A stretch of 64,000 nt of DNA, from NCBI GenBank assembly GCA_963082875.1, contig OY720097.1:18236501-18300500 (forward strand). The letters are read 5' to 3'. Each line of letters begins with the position of its first letter. Within the stretch, counting starts at the first letter, position 1. This DNA comes from Corella eumyota (taxonomy: Eukaryota; Chordata; Ascidiacea; Phlebobranchia; Corellidae). The notes under the pieces are model-generated. The model was not told the DNA's origin. It saw nothing but the letters and a program-made list of their open reading frames with translations, and searched no databases. Shown piece by piece: positions 60,494 through 64,000 of the stretch. A program made the translations under genes and the position numbers.

Positions 60494-62929
60494 ATGAGTG
60501 ACTCAGATTTATCAAGCGAGGATCCTTCTAGTGGTGAAGAGGAAAAAGAAGAGGAGGTGGCTGTGGAACGGCCAAAAACAATTAACACAACATCCGACCT
60601 AGTTGATATTTGTTTCCATCCAAATAATGAATATTTGTTAGCTAGTGGGGATATGGATGGATATGTTAGAATGTATGTAAATAAGTTTATGGGTTTTGAT
60701 TTAAAAAAAATGGTAATTTAGTTCCAAACATTATTTGCTGCCTTTTTGATTTTTGAATACCACAGTTGGTAATGTATTCCATTGTAAGTAATACACTTAA
60801 TTATTTATTTTTTTAATTATATATAATTTTTTTAAGGTTTAAGTGTGCACCAGGAATAAACAGCACAGAAAAAAGTAAAATTCGCATCACAAAGAAACCA
60901 ATAAGATGTTTAACTTATTCTTACAAGGGGGAAGGTAAACTTATCACTCTAAAAATAAAAAAATATAATTTATTTAATTTTTTTAGAAAATCTAACCTCA
61001 CAGCTATATTTTCTTCTAGATATTTTTTGTATGACAAAAGATAAAGCAATGGTAAGCATTGATACAGAATCTGGAAAAGTAAAACGAAAAATAAAAGAAG
61101 CACACAGGTAAATAGTGTTCTTAAAATGTTTTAGGCAGTGTTACATTTGATACATGCTTATTATTATTATTATTTTTCTATAGTTCATCTCCATACTGCC
61201 TTGCAGTTATAGATTCTAATCTTATAAGTACAGGGGATGAAGATGGTATAATAAAGGTAAAAAAAAACCTTAAATTAAACAGCGTAAAAAACATTACTTA
61301 GTGTATTTAATAACCTATAAACTTCTACATAAAATGGGCTACTCTTTATAAAAAAATTAACAAATATAGTCATTATTTATTTCTTCAAAATTAAAAATGA
61401 TAATGTCAAAAAAAAATTTATTTTTTAAAAAAATCAGATTTGGGATTTAAGAAAAGGTGACACAGCTGTGATGGAGAATAAAAAATTTGAAGATTATGTC
61501 AGTGACATCACGATTGACAACAATAATCGATTGCTGTTTGCGACAAGTGGTGATGGGACAATGGCAACTTTTAACGCCCGACAACGAAAGTTTATCGTGC
61601 AAGCTGAACAACAAGAATCTGATATCATGTGCTCTAAAGTTCTAAAGGTAATTTTTTTTCAAAGTGTAAAGGAGCGTTTATGAGCTTGAACAAAACTTTG
61701 TAATAATCTGTTTCACGCTTGCTAAATTTTAGTCATGTCTTTTTTTGTATATATCTTTATATTCAATGTGGAAAGGTCGAATGCACGACCTAAACATACA
61801 GTAACATCTGTTACTCCGACCCAGTCTCGAGTTGCCTGTAGCGGTTTGGGATATTAGAGTTGCATAATAATTAAGCTGCTGATCAAATTTGCTCAGCAGG
61901 AGTTCCTATCAGCATGGATCAGTGGGGATTGAACCCATGACCTCATGTGTGGTGTTCAATCCCCACTGATCTCATTCTAATGCTAAAATAATTCTATTTT
62001 TTTTCCTAGAACAATAACAAGTTGGTTGTTGGCCAAGCTGATGGTCCGATGTTGTTATATAATTGGGATGAGTTTGGCGCGCCCTCTGACCACTTTCCAG
62101 GTCATCCAGGGTCAGTTGATTGTATAGCGAAAGTTAACGAAGATGTGATCTGTACTGCCTCAAGTGATGGGTTTATAAGGTTAAATTATTTTTTTAATTC
62201 AGTAAATTTTTGTATTTTTTATTTGCAAAATTTAAGTAAAAATTTTCTGTTATTTTGAAATGTTTTAATGTTGAATGTCCTTTTTTTGTTTATTAAGAGC
62301 TGTTCATATACTTCCAAATCGATTTCTTGGGGTAGTAGGCGATCACAAAGATTCACCAGTTGATAAAGTTCGTGCCACTTGGGATGGGAAATTTATTGCA
62401 AGCTCTGCTCACAATTCAGTAATAAGGTATGAGATAACTCAAGTTTATATCATTGATTTTACTTAGTATTGCCTATATTAAGATAAATTGTTTTTACATA
62501 TTTCAAGAGTAAATTATATTTTCCAAGTTTTTAAATGATTTTAACTTGGTTTATTTTTCTTTGTTATTTTTTTTATTTTTTGTTTCTAGATTTTGGAGTG
62601 TTGATCACCTTAAAAACATTGAAGTTAGTGCTCGAGAAAAACCGAAGAAATCTCGTAAAAATGAGAAGATGAGAAAAAGTGGAGCCGGAGGAGGAAAGAT
62701 GGACTTCTTCTCTGATCTTGATAAAGGATTTGAAGTCCCGGAAACGAATGATTCAAGTAGTGATGAAGATTCAAGTGAAAATGATGAGGAAAATAATAAC
62801 AACAATATTGGCACTGCAGAAAGTAATGTTAAAAATGAAAGTAATAATAATAATGATAAAAACTTATCTGAAAATGAAGTAAGTGATCTTGAAAGTGAAG
62901 AATTACTAACAAGTGGAGAAGAGGATTAA
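60494..62929 (+). CDS. WDR55: WD repeat-containing protein 55
   Basis: Nucleolar beta-propeller protein known in vertebrates and yeast (Jip5) for rRNA processing. Eight exons: 60494-60672, 60837-60934, 61020-61107, 61184-61256, 61438-61647, 62010-62179, 62298-62426, 62590-62929. The start MSDSDLSSEDPSSGEEEKEE is acidic. Propeller stretches resembling human WDR55 include LASGDMDGYVRM, AVIDSNLISTGDEDGIIKIW, FATSGDGTMATFN, LYNWDEFGAPSD and AVHILPNRFLGVVGDH. The C-terminus has a KKSRKNEKMRKSG basic part, DFFSDL (human TDDFFAGL), and an acidic Asn/Ser/Glu tail of about 60 residues. Exon phases fit throughout. It lies 144 bp behind HDHD2 in the same direction. Confidence 0.95.
61764..61975 (-). mobile_element. 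tRNA-derived SINE in WDR55 intron 5, with inverted end
   Basis: Reverse copy of the 24962 family: ATGTGGAAAGGTCGAATGC, CAGTAACATCTGTTACTCC, CAGTCTCGAGTTGCC, CTCAGCAGGAGTTC and GATTGAACCCATGACCTCAT. Right after it the B-box region recurs in the other direction (GTTCAATCCCCACTGATC), forming a hairpin. Confidence 0.75.
61917..61971. repeat. Perfect 18-bp inverted repeat
   Basis: Arms 61917-61934 (GATCAGTGGGGATTGAAC) and 61954-61971 (its exact reverse complement), 19-nt loop. Both arms come from the SINE B-box region. Confidence 0.9.
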
Positions 62930-64000
62930 TTTTTTTTGTTTTTTATTCAAAAATCAGCTTGTTGACTACAGTAAGTAATAAATGTCTTCTTTAAAATTTT
63001 GATGCTATTGTATTTTAATGTTTAATGTAATTGTAAAGCACTACTACTTTACAATGCTGACTTTGAAGAATAAATGATAAATTTGAATTGTTTCTATTTT
63101 AATAAAACTTAAGAACCAAGTAACCCATGGAAATTAACCACTGAGTATTTATTTTAGAGGTAAGTATTAAACACACCCCTTTATTAAGCCGCCGCCCCCT
63201 CTTTTTAACCAGTTAGAAACAGTTGTTGAAATAGACACTTAAATGTAGTACTGGGAATTTGACTTCATATTTAAAATGTTGAAAGTCAAATTAATGTCAG
63301 GTCAAAAAGTAAACAAGTTATGTAAACAAAAATATGACAATTTGATTACATAACAAAACTTGTAAATTAGAAATATTACATACCAAATTTTGTCCACTAT
63401 CTTTTATTCCTATGTATTTCTTTCTTGGTAAATTAAAGAGATGATTTATAATTTACCATTACTTTGTTTAAGTTAAAATACATTGTTTATCGATCTGTAG
63501 GAATAAATTGACATTAATATTAAAACAATGAACTTGAGAGAACTTTAAAAAGCAAATTTATTCAATCCGATACTTGCCCCTTAACATATCATTCACCAGG
63601 ACAAAAACTGATAAAAAAATTAAAAATAAGAAATTTACAGGTGATCAAAAAACTACAAATTAACGCGAAATGTTTAGCAAAAGTACAGACTGAAATTATT
63701 TATGCACTATAACACAGTGTTTAGAGTGCTAATGAAATATTTACAAAAAAATTAAGGTGGTTTTGAATAAAATTATAATATGATTCAATATTATTTATTA
63801 TTTGCAATAAAACTTATTTGACAACAATGTCAGATACCGAAACTTTATCTTTTGAGGTTTTTTTAACAATATATAAAACATTTGTGAAAATTTTGAAAGA
63901 CATTTTAATTTATGATTAATTCATTTCAATTGAAACATTGCAATTTACGGTAAAATAAAAAACTAAAATACTAGTAAAAACATAAAACAAAACCCATGCA
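62930..64000. other. 3' flank of WDR55, no gene seen
   Basis: Possible poly(A) signals AATAAA lie at about 62975, 63070 and 63100. Beyond that the sequence is AT-rich with stops in all frames, and I see no exon on either strand. Confidence 0.5.

Noticed and set aside
62605-62814. Minus-strand frame opposite the last WDR55 exon
   Set aside because: Shadow of the acidic Ser-rich WDR55 tail.

Overview
The window looks like nuclear DNA of a solitary tunicate, most likely Ciona. It is AT-rich and compact, genes are split into many small exons by short introns, tRNA-derived SINEs with a cleft-type tail sit in introns, and the encoded proteins are animal-type (receptor tyrosine phosphatases, a mitochondrial ribosomal protein, a WD-repeat nucleolar protein). 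The species call is inference; no marker gene was compared.

Positions 1-56250 are one repeated locus, everything read from the minus strand. About 27 kb is present twice in tandem (roughly 1-26270, whose left end lies outside the window, and 26270-53640), and the start of a third unit (53640-56250) follows. Each unit holds, from high to low coordinates: a receptor phosphatase of type B (RPTP2 18.4-25.4 kb, RPTP4 46.4-52.9 kb), a linker, a truncated receptor relative without phosphatase domains, a receptor phosphatase of type A (RPTP1 2.9-11.3 kb, RPTP3 29.3-36.8 kb), and a small unrecognised membrane protein gene (copies A, B, C). The four big receptors share one plan: signal peptide, one or two lectin-like (CTLD) exons, three to five EGF exons, a second CTLD split over two exons, one EGF, one transmembrane helix, a juxtamembrane segment and two tandem PTP domains. 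All ectodomain exons are phase 1-1. D1 keeps the WPD loop and HCSxGxGRTG loop; D2 lacks a WPD motif. Between the genes lie relics of further PTP exons, so the array has gone through many rounds of duplication and decay. RPTP3 has an in-frame stop in one EGF exon, and membrane-gene copy B has one as well.

Positions 56460-63000 are ordinary single-copy housekeeping genes: mS35 (MRPS35, minus, seven exons), then HDHD2 (single exon, plus) divergently from it, then WDR55 (eight exons, plus) only 144 bp behind HDHD2. The last kilobase shows no gene.

The most interesting signal is the receptor array: lectin/EGF ectodomains on tandem tyrosine phosphatases, changing in domain number by exon gain and loss, with patchy near-identity that suggests gene conversion. 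A recognition role (immune, allorecognition or gamete) is possible but is only inference.
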